Source: Coleophoma eucalyptorum
Lineage: Eukaryota; Ascomycota; Leotiomycetes; Helotiales; Dermateaceae
Assembly: GCA_026120035.1 (NCBI GenBank)
Contig: JALRME010000007.1
Span: 1,054,001 to 1,118,000, forward strand
Direction: 5' to 3'
Length of the DNA stretch: 64,000 bases
The notes under the pieces: model-generated
Seen by the model: the letters and a program-made list of their open reading frames with translations, nothing else
The model's database searches: none
Told to the model about the DNA's origin: nothing
Shown here: positions 44,973-57,081 of the stretch, in pieces
Layout: the number at the start of each line of letters is the position of its first letter
Position numbering within the stretch: the first letter of the stretch is position 1
Made by a program: the position numbers and the translations under genes

Positions 44973-46985
44973 ATGGCGAGGACTTTCAAGTATCTCTGGA
45001 AGCAGATCAGGCCGAAAGGCTACGTCCTCTGCGCATCCATAATCTCACTCGGAGGATTTCTGAACGGGTTTGTAGCTCTCATGCTTATGTCTCTCTTGCT
45101 TCCGACCGGCAGTAAACAGAATTCCTCGCTAACACCCTCCAAAGATACGACACCGGTTCTATAGGTATGAACTACTTCCTAGTGTTATACTTATGATTAT
45201 TGCACCAACCATGGCGATTACCATGCAAGAGATTTTAAATTAACCAATTATCAGGCGCTGTAACAACAATGCCACAATTTGAAGAATCTATAAACAAGTT
45301 GTCACCAACGTTACAAGGATTTACTGTCGCACTCATCATGGCGACCGGTGCGGTCCCTGGCATCTTCGCGGGCCAGCTTGCGAATCGTTACGGGCAGCTG
45401 CTGGTTGTCATGGCGGGAGCTTTGGTCTTTACTCTAGGGACAGCTCTGGAAGCTGGGTCATCGAAACTATCTGTATTTCTTGTGGGAAGAGCTCTGGCTG
45501 GCATTGGAGAGGGCATGTGGCTGACGAATGTTTCTGTGTGAGCAACTCACCTATTCTAAACCTGCAACCTTCCCTTAAAAAGGTATGGAAAAGAGCAGAT
45601 AATTAACACTCCCCAAAAGATACATCACCGAAATAGCACCCCGTATCCAACGAGGCACCTTCGTCTCCATGCCTCAGCTAATGGCCGCCTTTGGAGTCTG
45701 TGCTGGCTACTTCACCTGTTACGGTAGCATTCACATCTCCTCGAGCTTATCCTGGCGCTTGCCTTTTATCGTCCAATCCATTCTAGCCATAATATTGGCC
45801 ATAAGCTGCATCTACATGCCGACGTCGCCTCGCTGGCTGCAGCTTAATAACCGCGGCGAAGAGGCACTGCGCTCGATCCATAGACTAGACATTTCACCCG
45901 TGGAGGCCGAGAAGGATATACTTCGTCCTAGGCCTGTGATAAGGGATGGACCAAATGGGGTGAACAGATTTTTCATGATGTTCAAGAAGGAATATCGCGG
46001 GAGGACGATGCTTGCATTCTTTGTTCTAGGGATGCTGCAACTTTGTGGCATTGATGGCGTTCTCTATGCAAGTCTCCCTCTTTGCTCCACCACACCCTCT
46101 CTCCAACTAATTTCCACTACTCTCAACAGTACGCGCCCATCCTCTTCAAGCAAGCCGGCCTCAGTTCTGGAACGGCATCTTTTCTCGCCTCAGGCGTATC
46201 CGCCATCGCCATGTTACTAGTCTCAATTCCGGCCTTCATCTACGCCGATAAATGGGGCCGCCGCAGCTCCATCATCACAGGCGGCGTGCTGCTTAGTGGC
46301 AGCATGCTTATCATTGGCGGGCTGTATGCATCTGATAGTGTGCACGCGCACTCTGGCATAGGGCGATGGCTAGTGATTATCTTAATTTTTGTCTTTGCGT
46401 TGAGTTTCGTTGGTACCTGGGGAGTCGTCGGCAGGATCTATGCTTCGGAGATCTTGGATGCGCGGACGAGGGACGTGGCAAATTCGGCGGCACAGGGCTT
46501 GGGATTTGTATGGATTCCTCCTCTCATCTCTTACCTTCCTCAACCGCCCGAAAAGAAAGCTAATGCCAAGGGAATAGTTCACAAACTGGCTCGTCGCATT
46601 CACCACCCCAATCTTCCTAGCCCGCAGCAGCTATGGGGCCTACTTCCTCTTCGGCGGCTTTTCGCTATTGGCTGTTTTGGTGCTGGTTGTATATATGCCC
46701 GAGACGAGGGGGTATTCGCTGGAATTTATTCAGGAAGGGTTTCAGAATCTACATGCTCAGGGCCATCAAGAAGCTTCCTCTCGGTCTGCTGCTGCCGAGA
46801 GAAGTGGTATGGTGAGGTTGGGGAAACGGATGAGGCGGTTGTTGATGGGGCCCGTCTTGTTTCCTGATGGCCTTGGAGACGGTGTGACTAGTGCGATGGA
46901 ACTGAATCAGGGACAAGTACAGATGCCACCTCCGGCGGCGGTTGGCGGGGGTGGGATTTTGAGGCTGGAAATGGGCATGGTTTGA
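44973..46985 (+). CDS. MFS transporter, sugar-porter family
   Basis: Exons 44973-45067, 45145-45164, 45255-45537, 45620-46067, 46130-46507 and 46578-46985 give 543 residues. The first exons join to GGFLNGYDTGSIG, the N-terminal sugar-porter motif in the first membrane segment. It is followed by GRALAGIGEG, PTSPRWL (the PESPRWL motif), DKWGRR and the C-terminal PETRGYSLE. About twelve membrane segments are expected. Such proteins import hexoses, pentoses or related compounds with protons; the substrate cannot be told here. Exon 2 is only 20 bp. The fourth intron (46068-46129) begins GCAAGT, so it is a GC-AG intron; using it gives GVLYYAPILF, the expected sequence. The cytoplasmic tail is Gly/Pro/Gln-rich. 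Confidence 0.9.
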
Positions 46986-47538
46986 GTCGGCCCCTCCACC
47001 GTGGCACTTTTAGGGGGTTCATGTAGGGTTTCGATGTATCATAAGAGTCTGTGTATTCACACTTTTGTCACATCTATTGTATTGCGTATAAAGATATAGT
47101 TTGGCATTTGGTTGTATCAACAACTATTTTAGCCGAGCTGCAATAACACACTCCATCTAGCAATGCGAAGAAGGCATTACTATATCAATTTACATTACAG
47201 CGGGGGAATCAAACTCCAGCTCCCTGCAAAAATGGCATCAATCCTACAAGAATAAAAAGAGTGAAGAAAGGGCAAAAAAGAAATTGGTCGACAGACTAGC
47301 TCAGCTCATCTCACTAACAGCTCCCGTGAAGCTCTGCAAGACGAGGAAATATATACTAAAGACAAAACCGAAAATGAAATTTGGACAATGGAAGGAGATT
47401 CATAATAGTCGTGGGTCCTACATTAACTCTTCCAGCGAGATCTTTTCTGTTCTCCGAAGGGACCAAGGAAAAACGTCGAGTGACGTGGAGAGAGGGCCCG
47501 AGGTTGGGCTATCTGATGTTGGTAGAGAATGTATTTGT
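46986..47538. other. Intergenic region between facing 3' ends
   Basis: 553 bp between the sugar transporter and ApsA stop codons. AT-rich 3' untranslated sequence for both genes is expected; no other feature is seen. Confidence 0.5.
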
Positions 47539-50500
47539 TTATTCAGTTGGCCTCACACTGTTCCGGCTCTGGTTTCGAGATGTTGCTCCTGTTCGCTGTG
47601 ATGGTGTCATCGAATTGCGTCCTTTGGCAGTGTGATGGTGTAAATGTCCCACGTCATGTTTACCTACGATATGTTAAAAATCTGATCAGTAAAATTAGGC
47701 AAAAGTACATACCATCACAGCATGCTCTGACATTCTCGAGTCTGTCAGATTCCCTATCCTGCTTCTCAATCATCTCTCTGAGATCTTCTGCGCTATCATG
47801 CGCCTCACTGGTCTCATAGATGCTGTTGGAAGCACTGACACTTTGGTGGCCTTTTCGACTTGCAACGCTACCCATCTTGCCAGCATCACTTGGTTTCCAG
47901 TATGTGCTCAATCTTGAAAAGGTCCCCATTGATGGCCTACGACCATCTTTCGGAGTAAGTGAAGGCGGGTCGTTCAGTGAAACTCGTGTAGACTTTCGCG
48001 CTGGAGACTCATTCCGAGAAGTATGGCTATTGTATGATGACAGTGAAGGTGGCCCCCTTCGAGAGACACTTTGGCTATACCCAGGATTGAATTCTGCCAC
48101 GTCTTCACTGGTCAATCCATTCGCTACCTCAACTGTGTCGCCGACTGAATCTTCGCCCGTCCGAAGTAACAAGTAAGACAGGGCATTGAACCAGGTCTCA
48201 TGTCGTTGACCAGTGACGGCCGTGAATTTTATGCTTCGTCCAGGGGTTACGATAACCAGACTCTTGCGGTGCAATCCGGGGGGCATAGGATTATCGTCTG
48301 TGACAACTCGGACGGCCTCAATTGCTACACTCTTTGCCTTCAATTCTGCCCGTCCAGCTTGAGCAGGGTCTCGATCACTCCAGTACAAAGTCCTGGTATA
48401 TGGATGAACCCAGAAGAAGCGACGATGACGATTCTCTGACATTCCACCTCGGCCTGCCTTTCGGGTGTACTTCCACAAATACTCTCCAATCATAGTTTGA
48501 GTAATGGCATTGATCATTCGAGGATCAGTGTTGGCCTCTAGACCATGTGGCATTTGCATACCGTTCCTCATATTGAAGCGAGTTTCAATTTCGGAAGCGA
48601 ACGAGGAAACTGAAGTGGCTCTGGATCTGTTTCCAGTACCAGGAGGCGAGTATACATCCACATGACCCGGAGAATAGGCAGGTTTTGGAGTTACGCTGTT
48701 CTTGATCGGGCTCGTAGGCATTTGAGAGCTTGGTGTCCTGGGTCTAAACGATGGGTTCCTGTAAGAAGAGGCTGGCATCAACGGAGGTCCCATGCTTCCT
48801 TGACCACCATTGGATGAGCCAGTGCGTTGGGCTGCTGCAATAACCTGCTTGTGATCGTTCGGAAGAGGTGGGTGGAAGTCGGACGCAGACCCACTGCGAC
48901 TACCAGCGCTGCCAGGCCTCTTAATGACAGGAGGGTCTAAGACCAGATCCGGTTCAGCACTCTTCCCTCTGGAACGACCGGCACTGCTAACACTGTCCTG
49001 TGATTTGCGCACTCTTAACGCAGGTGGTACTACAGCAGCTCCTCTAGGTGGAGAGGGAAGGTTATTGTCAATAGTAGTTATTGCAGCTTTCTTGCTGTTG
49101 AGCATGTTATCAATCTCCTCGGCAGTGAGCGCAGTTTGAGAGCTCTCATCAGTTGTCTTAACGTGTACTTTTCTTGGTGCCCGCTCAGTGACATTGTTAG
49201 ACAAAGTTTTGAGTGGTTGTTGTGATTCTGGTGCTTCTGGCTCCTTCTGGACCACCTGTTCCCCTTCTGCTTCACCGTTCGGGAGTAAGCCCTCAACTCG
49301 TCTTGGGTTGCGAGCAGTAAGAGGTACGATAGGCTCCAAGCCTACAGAATTAATTGACGAGAATGCCAATGGCGTTAAAATATCTCTACGTGTGGTAGAC
49401 TTTTCGGCATCGCTTGCAGCAATCTTTGGCTCAATATGTTCACTCAAAATGGATGACATTCCAAGTGGCATTACTGGTGCAGCTGGGGGGCTGACTGGTC
49501 TGACATGCTCAGACTGGATAGCTGACATAGCTAATGGCACAGTTGGAGCTTGCGGTGGGCTAATTGGTCTGACATGTTCAGATTGAATAGCTGACAGGCC
49601 CAACGGCACAGTTGGAGCTTGAGGTGGGCTAACTGGCCTGACATGCTCAGACTGGATAGCTGATATGCCTAACGGCACAGTTGGAGATTGAGGTGGGCTA
49701 ATTGGTCTGACATGCTCAGACTGAATAGCTGATATACCTAACGGCACAGTTGGAGCTTGAGGTGGGCTAACTGGCTTAACCTGCTCAGACCGAATTGTCG
49801 ACATGACCAGTGGTTCGACAGGAGCTGAGGGAATGCTTTGGGGTCGAACGTGTTCGGATTGTATCGTTGACATGGTCAGAGGAGCAGGAACAGTGAGGGG
49901 GGCGGCTTCTGGCTGCACCTGCTCGGAGTGGATAGATGACATCGTCAATGGGACGATAGGTGATTCTTGGGCTACCGGGCTTACTGGCTCAACACCATTG
50001 GAAAGGATTGTAGAGATACTCAGAGGAGCACTGTGAATATTGAGCGGTGATGCATTACCCATTGGTGTCTGAGTACGTGAAGTAGGTGGAGAGGGGAAGC
50101 TCGCGAGCTTCTCAGTCATGTCTGGCTCGTAATGCGAGCTCATATCGCTATTGGCTGCGGATATTGGACGTTCGCCAGTTGGCGGATCTGCTCTTAGGAA
50201 ATTGTTGAGCTGCTGCTCATGTATTTGGCTTGTAGCCTCAGGCACCTGACTAATCGAATCATTGTGATCTCCCAAAGCATGAGCGGTTTCGGTAAGTGCT
50301 ATACCAGCAAGTCCAGCTCCTGCAAGTCCAGCAATATTTGGGAGTACTGGGTGCTGAGGTTGGGATTCTGGCTCCCAAGCTTCCGTCATCATTCCAGAAT
50401 CGACCATCGGAACCCTAGGAACAGGAGGTGTCATTTCAACAGGCGATATGACAGTCTTAGCAGTACTAGGTCTCGAAGCAGTACCTGGCCTTGAAGCCGT

Positions 50501-52710
50501 ACCTGGTCTCGAAGCAGTACCAGGTCTCGAAGCAGGAGTTCCTGATTTTGATCTTGACCTTGACCTGAAAGTCCGGCTTGGTGTCCCAAGCATTTCCTCT
50601 TCATCATCACTTCCTCCTAGGTCACCCAATTCAGCAAACAAACTCTGTCCGCCTGCTTGAGGCGTGCCATTGTTACTGCTGTTGGCAAAGCTTGCGGGAC
50701 TGCTTTGGAAGTTAGGCTCTCCGCTGGCAATTCTAGAGCGACGGGTTCCACCACGACTAACTTTGAGACGCAGTCGCTGAGGTTGAGATGAGGTCGGAGT
50801 CTTAGCATCTTCGTAGGTGTATTCGTCAGAGTTGGATGCAGTGCTTTGGAAAGAGGTGCGGTTGCCAGCTTTTCTGAGCGAGAGTGCTGATGCACGGTTT
50901 TTGCGAAGTGTTCCACCACCACCTTCTGTCTCCGTAAGCCCGTCACTACCACTCATTTCCTCAGCGCCTGTCTGAAAGTCCTCAGTCTCGGTGGCTCTTT
51001 GCTCATTGGCAGTCTCAAATCCTCCAGCATCACTATACTCATTCGCAGTGTCAAAATGATCTGTATCCGTTGCATAAGCCTTGAGATTACCGGCGCCACT
51101 CATGACTCCACGAGTCGCAGGGAGTGTCGGTGAGCCAGGTGGGCTATCTGCGGTATCATCTTCTTCCCAAGCCATCTCATCTATGAGTATCTCACTCCTG
51201 CTATTTCGGACAGCACCAAGTTGTCCAGGCTTGTGAGGCTTTTTAAATTCCCTCGACTCAACCTTTCGGTTTCTCTTGGTACTAGGGCCTATCTCATTTC
51301 GCCTGGTCTCTAGCTCATCCCGAGCGTCTTGGAGCATACGCTTCAATTCCAATTTCTCGGTCTTTTCACGGTGGATATTACCCTTCAGATTCTGAATCAT
51401 CCGGTGAGCATGATGAAGAGAGCTTCTCAGAGTCTCTGATTCCAACATGCCGTGCCTAGGGGTTCCTTTGATTGGTGAGGGTGGAGGGGAATGCTCAGGA
51501 GTGTTATTATCGACTGCAGTTTCCAGGTCCTCATCACTCAACCCGCGGGCTTGCTCTCGATCTTCAATCCTGCCCCGTTGGTGTGCTACAGCTTTGGCAA
51601 GCTCTTGATTCTGGTTGACGAGGTCGTCCACTTTTCGCTGTAATGCTCCACGCTCGTTCTCCGCCATCACCATACTACGCTTTGCAGTACCCAACTCAAC
51701 ATCGTGATGCTTCAGAGATGAGGCATGTTCTTCAGAGAGCTTGGCATGACTAAGCTTGATCTCGTCGAGCTCTCGCTGCGTGGCATTCTTTTCAAGCTGT
51801 ACAATATTCAGGCTCTGGGTGAGCTTCTTCTCTCGATCTGCGGCTTCCTTTGCTGTTGCCAGGTGCTCGTGTATTTGCGTCTCAAGATTCCAGTTCTCAT
51901 CCTTGTACCTGCTCTCGCTCTCGTCCAACTCTCGTAATCGCTGACTGAAACCCTCTGCCTCAACCTCCAACCTTGACTTTTCCAAAGTAACATTTTTCAA
52001 AGCCTCCTCTTTTTCTGCCAAAAGCGATTGCAGATGTCTGACTTGTGCTAGTAAAGATGTGCTAATCTCCGTGGCAAATTCGATATCGTGGACACGGTTC
52101 GATGGTTGATTCCGTTGTTTACGATTTGGTACAGTGAGTTTCGACGGCGAAGCAACAGCCTGGCTTTCAAATTTCGAAGGACTGACAGAACGCTGCGCAA
52201 GACTAAATTAGCAACGGGTCACTGCTGATTGCATCAGTAGAGACATACATCACCAACAAAGGGAGAGCCACTATGCTCATTGCTTGACACTCTTGATTTT
52301 GGCAGGAAAGCTCTTGCAGTCTCCCGCCCCACATCATTGTATTCCTTTTCGATATCCTGCAATTTTTGTCGCAATTCCGGTGTAATGTCTCCCTCGTTTT
52401 GTTGTTTTTCAACCTCCTTAAGCCGAGCTGCCAGATCTGCGCGCTGCTGCACGAGAGTTGTTCCTAGCTTAGAGGCGTCCTGTATTCGTTTCTCGGTCTC
52501 TGCAAGGTGAGCTTCGAGTGCACGTTTTGCTTGCTCTGGGGAGGTCGCCGGACCGAGAGCGAATAGTTGATTATCGAAATTAGAGAATCTATGATGTGCA
52601 GAGCTGACCGGAGTGGCCAAAAAAGGATCACTGCTATCGGTGTCTCCTGGAGAGGCCATACTGCTCGATTTTGGTACGAGCGAAGGAGGATCTTGTGCCA
52701 ACGTCGACAT
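47539..52710 (-). CDS. apsA: Cortical nuclear-migration anchor ApsA/Num1
   Basis: Exons complement(52249..52710), complement(47713..52192) and complement(47539..47663) give 1688 residues. Coiled coils cover about residues 60-130 and 180-340. An acidic, Ser/Thr-rich middle contains a short RPGTAS repeat (about 704-734). Tandem 23-residue units, consensus APTVPLGISAIQSEHVRPIS plus PPQ, span about 890-1070. A PH domain (about 1380-1497) begins IGEYLWKYTRKAGRGG and ends HETWFNALSYLLLRT. The C-terminus carries RLENVRACCDGKHDVGHL, conserved in the family. Yeast Num1 and Aspergillus ApsA bind plasma-membrane phosphoinositide through the PH domain and anchor dynein and mitochondria, so nuclei move along hyphae. 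Both introns (56 and 49 bp) restore family sequence; the first uses the second of two nearby acceptors. It is transcribed away from Cwc24. Confidence 0.93.
49440..50000 (-). repeat. Tandem 69-bp coding repeats in ApsA
   Basis: About five well-conserved and several degenerate 69-bp units encode the 23-residue motif with invariant SxIxSEHVxP. Units at 49490-49760 are nearly identical at the DNA level, which indicates recent duplication or gene conversion. Flanking units are more diverged. Confidence 0.85.
50455..50545 (-). repeat. Short RPGTAS coding repeat in ApsA
   Basis: Four consecutive 18-bp units encode RPGTAS, the last as RPSTAK. They sit in the Ser/Arg-rich middle region of the protein. 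Confidence 0.85.
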
Positions 52711-53698
52711 GTTCAGTCATGCGGTGGGCAAGAAGGCCTAGGATCCGATCACTGTACAGCAAATGGCTGTAAGTATATGCAGAACGAGGTGCCCTCACCA
52801 CCTGTATATCCCCTTCCTCCGCACTCTGAATCTCTTACTTGAAGGGCAGCCGTCCTGCAGCAGAGAATGGCTAATCGAGTGGTCGCAGATGTTGAAAGTA
52901 TGCTACGCGTCTACCTGCAGAATCCGGCGCAGAGTTGTTTGTCGTCGATGATGATGTCTTGTTTGGGGATGTCTCAGTGGTATGGCGTCTCTAGTGTTGT
53001 TGTTGTAAACTAAGGGGTTGACGCGCAGCTCTCCATCCGTTGTCAGACGTCTGCGCTTTTCTTCGGATGAACGAGTTCTTATCGTCACGCGATGCTTCAA
53101 CTATAGACGGTTCCTATCCTTCCAGAATGTGCTGTGACCTCCTCTTGATACGTACCCGATGGGATGTCGTCCAATTTCCCGTAGGGTTCAAGACCGTACC
53201 TTCAACAATGGTGTTGTTCGTTCACAATGCTGATCACGACCAAAACAACCAGAATGCGGGATGTTGTGGTTCGCGCTTGCTCGGCAAGTACCTGTAGCTG
53301 TGATTGGAGAAGCCACGCAGAGGGACAGGAACGCTGGGAAAAGTCACCTGCGATTTGGGAGCATTCTAGTACCAATGTGGTTTGGTTGGTTGGGGGTGAG
53401 AGGTGGCAACCACAAATGTCACCACAAGTCAACAAAGGAAAAATGTTTCTAGGAGAAATATGAATTATGGAGCTTAATGCATTGAACTGTAATTTAAGAA
53501 AATATATCCAGGATCAACCATGATGACAGCTTCCGTTTTCCAGAGATCCACTGAGCCGTTTCAGTAAAACATCGAGCAGCCTTGCTTACAAATACACAGC
53601 CTCGTCACTGTATCAACTTAACTTTCGCCTCTTTCGCCTTTATACAGGGCGTCATCAAAACATTCCTACCGCAAAGAACTTCTCGAACATAGTACGAC
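52711..53698. promoter_or_regulatory. Divergent intergenic region, ApsA / Cwc24
   Basis: 988 bp between the start codons of two divergent genes. Promoters of both must lie here. No convincing frame, RNA gene or specific site was identified. Confidence 0.45.
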
Positions 53699-54709
53699 AT
53701 GACTGATACATCTGCGCCGGCGACTGCAGACGCAGTTCCCATATTCAAGAAGCGGGCTGCAAAAGGCAAAGCCAACCTCAGAAAACGTGCCGCCACCCCA
53801 CCAGCAGACGACAGCTCCTCGGGTTATTCATCCTCTGAAGATGAGTCTGGGCAGAGAATCAAGAGGAGAAAGAAGAACACCGGGGTTATCACTGCATCAT
53901 CAAGAAATAATGCCTATTCGAATGCCGAGGTAGGAGCTACCACATTTACAGCGGACCGAAACGCGACCATCAAAAGCGTCAATGACGCTACCAAGCAAAG
54001 TAATTGGTACGATGAGAATGCAACAGATGCTCTTTCAAGCAAAAATCTCTTGGGATCTACACGAGCGACACCATCCTCTGGAGCACCAGACGGAACCTAC
54101 AAAGGTCTCGCGAATGCCACGAATTTTATACAAAAGAATCCAGATGCGCCCACAAAGGTCATCGGACCTATAAAGGCAGCCACTAACATTCGAACCATAA
54201 CCGTTACCGATTTTGCGCCAGATGTGTGCAAGGACTATAAACAAACTGGGTTTTGTGGTTTTGGAGATAACTGCAAATATCTCCATGCGAGAGAAGACTA
54301 CAAACAGGGCTGGCAGCTTGATAGAGAATGGGAGAATGTGAGCAAAGGAAAGAAGATTTCAGGAACCAAGGTTGCCTCAGCAAATCGAAATGCGGCCGAT
54401 GAAGATGAAGATGAAGATGATGCAGCGTTGGAAGGCATTCCATTCGCATGCATTATCTGCAAAGAGAAATACAAGGATCCAATTGTGACGAAATGCGGCC
54501 ATTATTTCTGCGAGAGCTGTGCTCTGAGGAGGTATAGGAAGGATCCAAGCTGCGAGGCCTGTGGATCTGGTACTGGGGGTGTCTTCAATGTTGCGAAGAA
54601 TCTTAAAAAACTGTTAGAAAAAAAGAGGGAGCAGGCGCAGAGGAGGAGGGAGAGAGCTATTGAAGCCGGCGAAGAGCCCAGTGAAGATGAGGAAGAGCCT
54701 GAGGAGTAA
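53699..54709 (+). CDS. cwc24: Pre-mRNA splicing factor Cwc24 (CCCH and RING fingers, RNF113-like)
   Basis: A single 336-residue exon. The N-terminus has IFKKRAAKGKANLRKR, conserved in RNF113, followed by a Ser/Asp-rich linker and TITVTDFAPDVCKDYKQTGF. A CCCH zinc finger (C-x8-C-x5-C-x3-H) lies at about residues 175-195. A C3HC4 RING finger at about 250-288 begins FACIICKEKY and contains CGHYFCESC. The C-terminus is a basic helix followed by an acidic tail. Cwc24 binds the spliceosome before the first catalytic step and guards the 5' splice site; the human homologue RNF113A is also a ubiquitin ligase. Domain order and length match the family, and the location is nuclear. It has no introns, unlike most neighbours. 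Confidence 0.95.
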   Translation: MTDTSAPATADAVPIFKKRAAKGKANLRKRAATPPADDSSSGYSSSEDESGQRIKRRKKNTGVITASSRNNAYSNAEVGATTFTADRNATIKSVNDATKQSNWYDENATDALSSKNLLGSTRATPSSGAPDGTYKGLANATNFIQKNPDAPTKVIGPIKAATNIRTITVTDFAPDVCKDYKQTGFCGFGDNCKYLHAREDYKQGWQLDREWENVSKGKKISGTKVASANRNAADEDEDEDDAALEGIPFACIICKEKYKDPIVTKCGHYFCESCALRRYRKDPSCEACGSGTGGVFNVAKNLKKLLEKKREQAQRRRERAIEAGEEPSEDEEEPEE

Positions 54710-55393
54710 CATTGAATACAGGTAGATAATAAATTCAAGAAACATTATCAACACAAGGGGAAAGCAAAATTCAAGAGTAAGGTTTGATAAAGTAAATTCA
54801 ATACAAGGTTTGAAGCAACAAAGCCACTTCGTCATAGTTTCGATAACGAACTCAGTCCTTATGGAACACTCCGTATTGGTAAGGAAATCTCATTGAGGCA
54901 CAGTAAAATGAGGTTACACAATTCTGAATATCGCACCTTGCCAGATTAATATCTTCTACTGCCGCCCTTGAGTAGAATTTTAAGTATTACAAGCGCTGTA
55001 AACCTAGCGAAAATCTCGCCATATTTTCCTATAGTTTAGGACCTCTAGTGCCAATTTCAGCTTTTGTTTCTGGTTATTATCCTAGGGCGGCATGCGTCCA
55101 GGGCCAAAATAAGACTTATATCACGTTACAAAGCATCTAGATATTCGGCCGAACTCGGATTAAATTCGTCCATTGGTCCGTATATACACAGTATAGGTAT
55201 ATAGGTCAGTTCTATGTACCTATGTACTAATACTTCTCATGTATCCTGACATTCAATCGAAAGGTCTTTTTCAATATACTATTCCTCTTCAATCAATCCT
55301 GTTTCACGAGTTGCCTTTATTTAGTTATATTGCTATTTATTTCCAACAATTCATCCCAGTCTTTCCAAATCCTAACCAAAATACGTATCTATC
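54710..55393. other. AT-rich intergenic region
   Basis: 684 bp with many TA steps and no frame of interest. It should contain the Cwc24 3' end and the promoter of the SDR. No repeat or RNA gene was found. Confidence 0.5.
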
Positions 55394-56499
55394 ATGCATT
55401 TTTCATGGTTAGGAAACTTCTTCTACTCTCAGTTATTCATCACGCCTCCATACCCAGTTACTGACTTCACCAACCAAACCGTTATCGTTACCGGCGCCAA
55501 CACCGGCCTAGGATTCGAAGCTGCCAAACACTTCGTACGACTAAATGCCTCCAAAGTGATCATAGCTGTACGCAATCTCCAGAAAGGCTCCGCAGCCAAA
55601 GAAGCCATCGAGAACTGTACAGGACGAAGAGGAGTTGTGGAAGTCTGGCATCTTGATCTCTCAAGCTACCAATCCGTCAAAGACTTCGCCGCACAAGTCT
55701 TGAAACTCGACCGGCTCGATGCTATGGTCGAGAATGCTGGAATTGGAGCGGAGAAGTTCATGCTCACAGAAGGGTTGGAGTCCTCGATCACCACCAACGT
55801 TATCAGCACCGAGCTCTTGGCTCTCATGGTGTTGCCAAAGCTACAAGAAACGGCGACGAGGTTCAATGTGCAGCCTAGACTCTCCATCGTGACATCTGAT
55901 CTACACTTCATCGTCAAGTTTCCCGAGCGCGATAGTCAAGACATCTTTGAGGAGTTGAGTGCAAAAGATAATGCGCATTTTGCGGAACGGCAAGCTCCCA
56001 TCTTTCTTTGTTTTCCGAAAAAGTGTGCTAATAGGTCCATAACAGATACCAAGTCACAAAGCTCATGGAAATCCTCTTCGTCCGCGAACTTGGGTCGCGT
56101 ATCAATGCATCTCAAAAGCCCAAAGTTGTCATAAACTGCATGACACCTGGAGCATGCATGTCTGATTTCATCCGAGATCCAGGTCTTGTTCAAAAGATCA
56201 TCATGGCTATTATGTACACGCTGCTTGCGAGGACAACAGAGGTGGGCGCCCGCACACTCGTTGCTGGTGCTTCTGCAGGGATTGAGAGCCATGGTGAGTA
56301 CATGGCTGATGGTGTAGTTGCAAGGTAAGCTATCGTTCTGCGAATAGATAAGTGCACCCGATCGCTGACCTGGATGCGTGCTTGTAGCCCTAGCACTCTG
56401 GTCCGGAGTGACGAGGGTTTGAATTTGCAGACTCGAATTTGGAATCAAACGATGGAGAGACTGGAAAAGATACAGCCAGGAATTTCGAGCAATATTTAA
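55394..56499 (+). CDS. Short-chain dehydrogenase (retinol dehydrogenase-like SDR)
   Basis: Exons 55394-55989, 56046-56324 and 56388-56499 give 328 residues. TVIVTGANTGLG is the cofactor motif (about residues 30-41), VENAGIG replaces NNAG, and LSIVTSD holds the catalytic Ser. The first intron begins GCAAGC, a GC-AG intron. Splicing it gives ERYQVTKLMEILF, which places the catalytic Tyr and Lys just after the junction. The C-terminal exon encodes SPSTLVRSDEGLNLQTRIW, as in fungal homologues. The N-terminus is hydrophobic and aromatic (FSWLGNFFYSQLF) and could associate with membranes. Such enzymes act on ketones or alcohols in lipid or secondary metabolism. It is convergent with the prenyltransferase gene, 582 bp apart, and might act on the same pathway. 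Confidence 0.88.
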
Positions 56500-57081
56500 A
56501 CGGAGATAGTCGACTTGGGAATTGGGCGTCAGAAAGTTAAGCGAGCAAAAGAGCGAAAGTGAGAGTAACTATTGGGTCCCCGACTATAAGGTACATTCTG
56601 CATCTTAATTTAGAAAATAAAGATTTAAACCTGATGGTTTGTAATACTGTGTATTCACGACTGGTATTAGATGGCAAATTGGGTTAGCAGAGACGGTGCA
56701 AATCCCCTGGAGAAGTTCTCGTGGATTTCACAACCCAGCCCTAATCACTCGCCAAGGAGGATGGGGATAGAGTACCTTTCATTTCCATTATACTGTGGGA
56801 TTACGCCTGTAATGCAAATCAACCGCTTTTTAAACAATACACACACCGTGGCCACCACCGCGCGCCGGTACAGAGAACGCTATACTGTACGTGCCGAAAG
56901 CATCAAAAAAAATCAACGCCCGAAAAATAATATCCAAGAATCAACGAGATTCTACACTCATGCTCCGACGTGACTCGACCATCCTTCCAAAAATATACTC
57001 GGTCAGCATTATATACAATTTAATAAGAAATAAAATGATCAAAAAAAGAAGTCTGTGGCAACGGATAATGTCAAAAAATGG
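56500..57081. other. Intergenic region between facing 3' ends
   Basis: 582 bp between the SDR and prenyltransferase stop codons. It is A-rich, with no convincing frame; the 3' ends of both genes are expected here. Confidence 0.5.

Noticed and set aside
48924..50494. Plus-strand frames opposite ApsA, including repeat-like ones
   Set aside because: Antisense shadows of the ApsA repeats; the minus-strand gene is clearly the coding one.
52993..53000. Possible CRISPR or rRNA content anywhere in the window
   Set aside because: I looked for regularly spaced repeats and for 5S or large rRNA signatures and found none; the genome is eukaryotic, so CRISPR is not expected.
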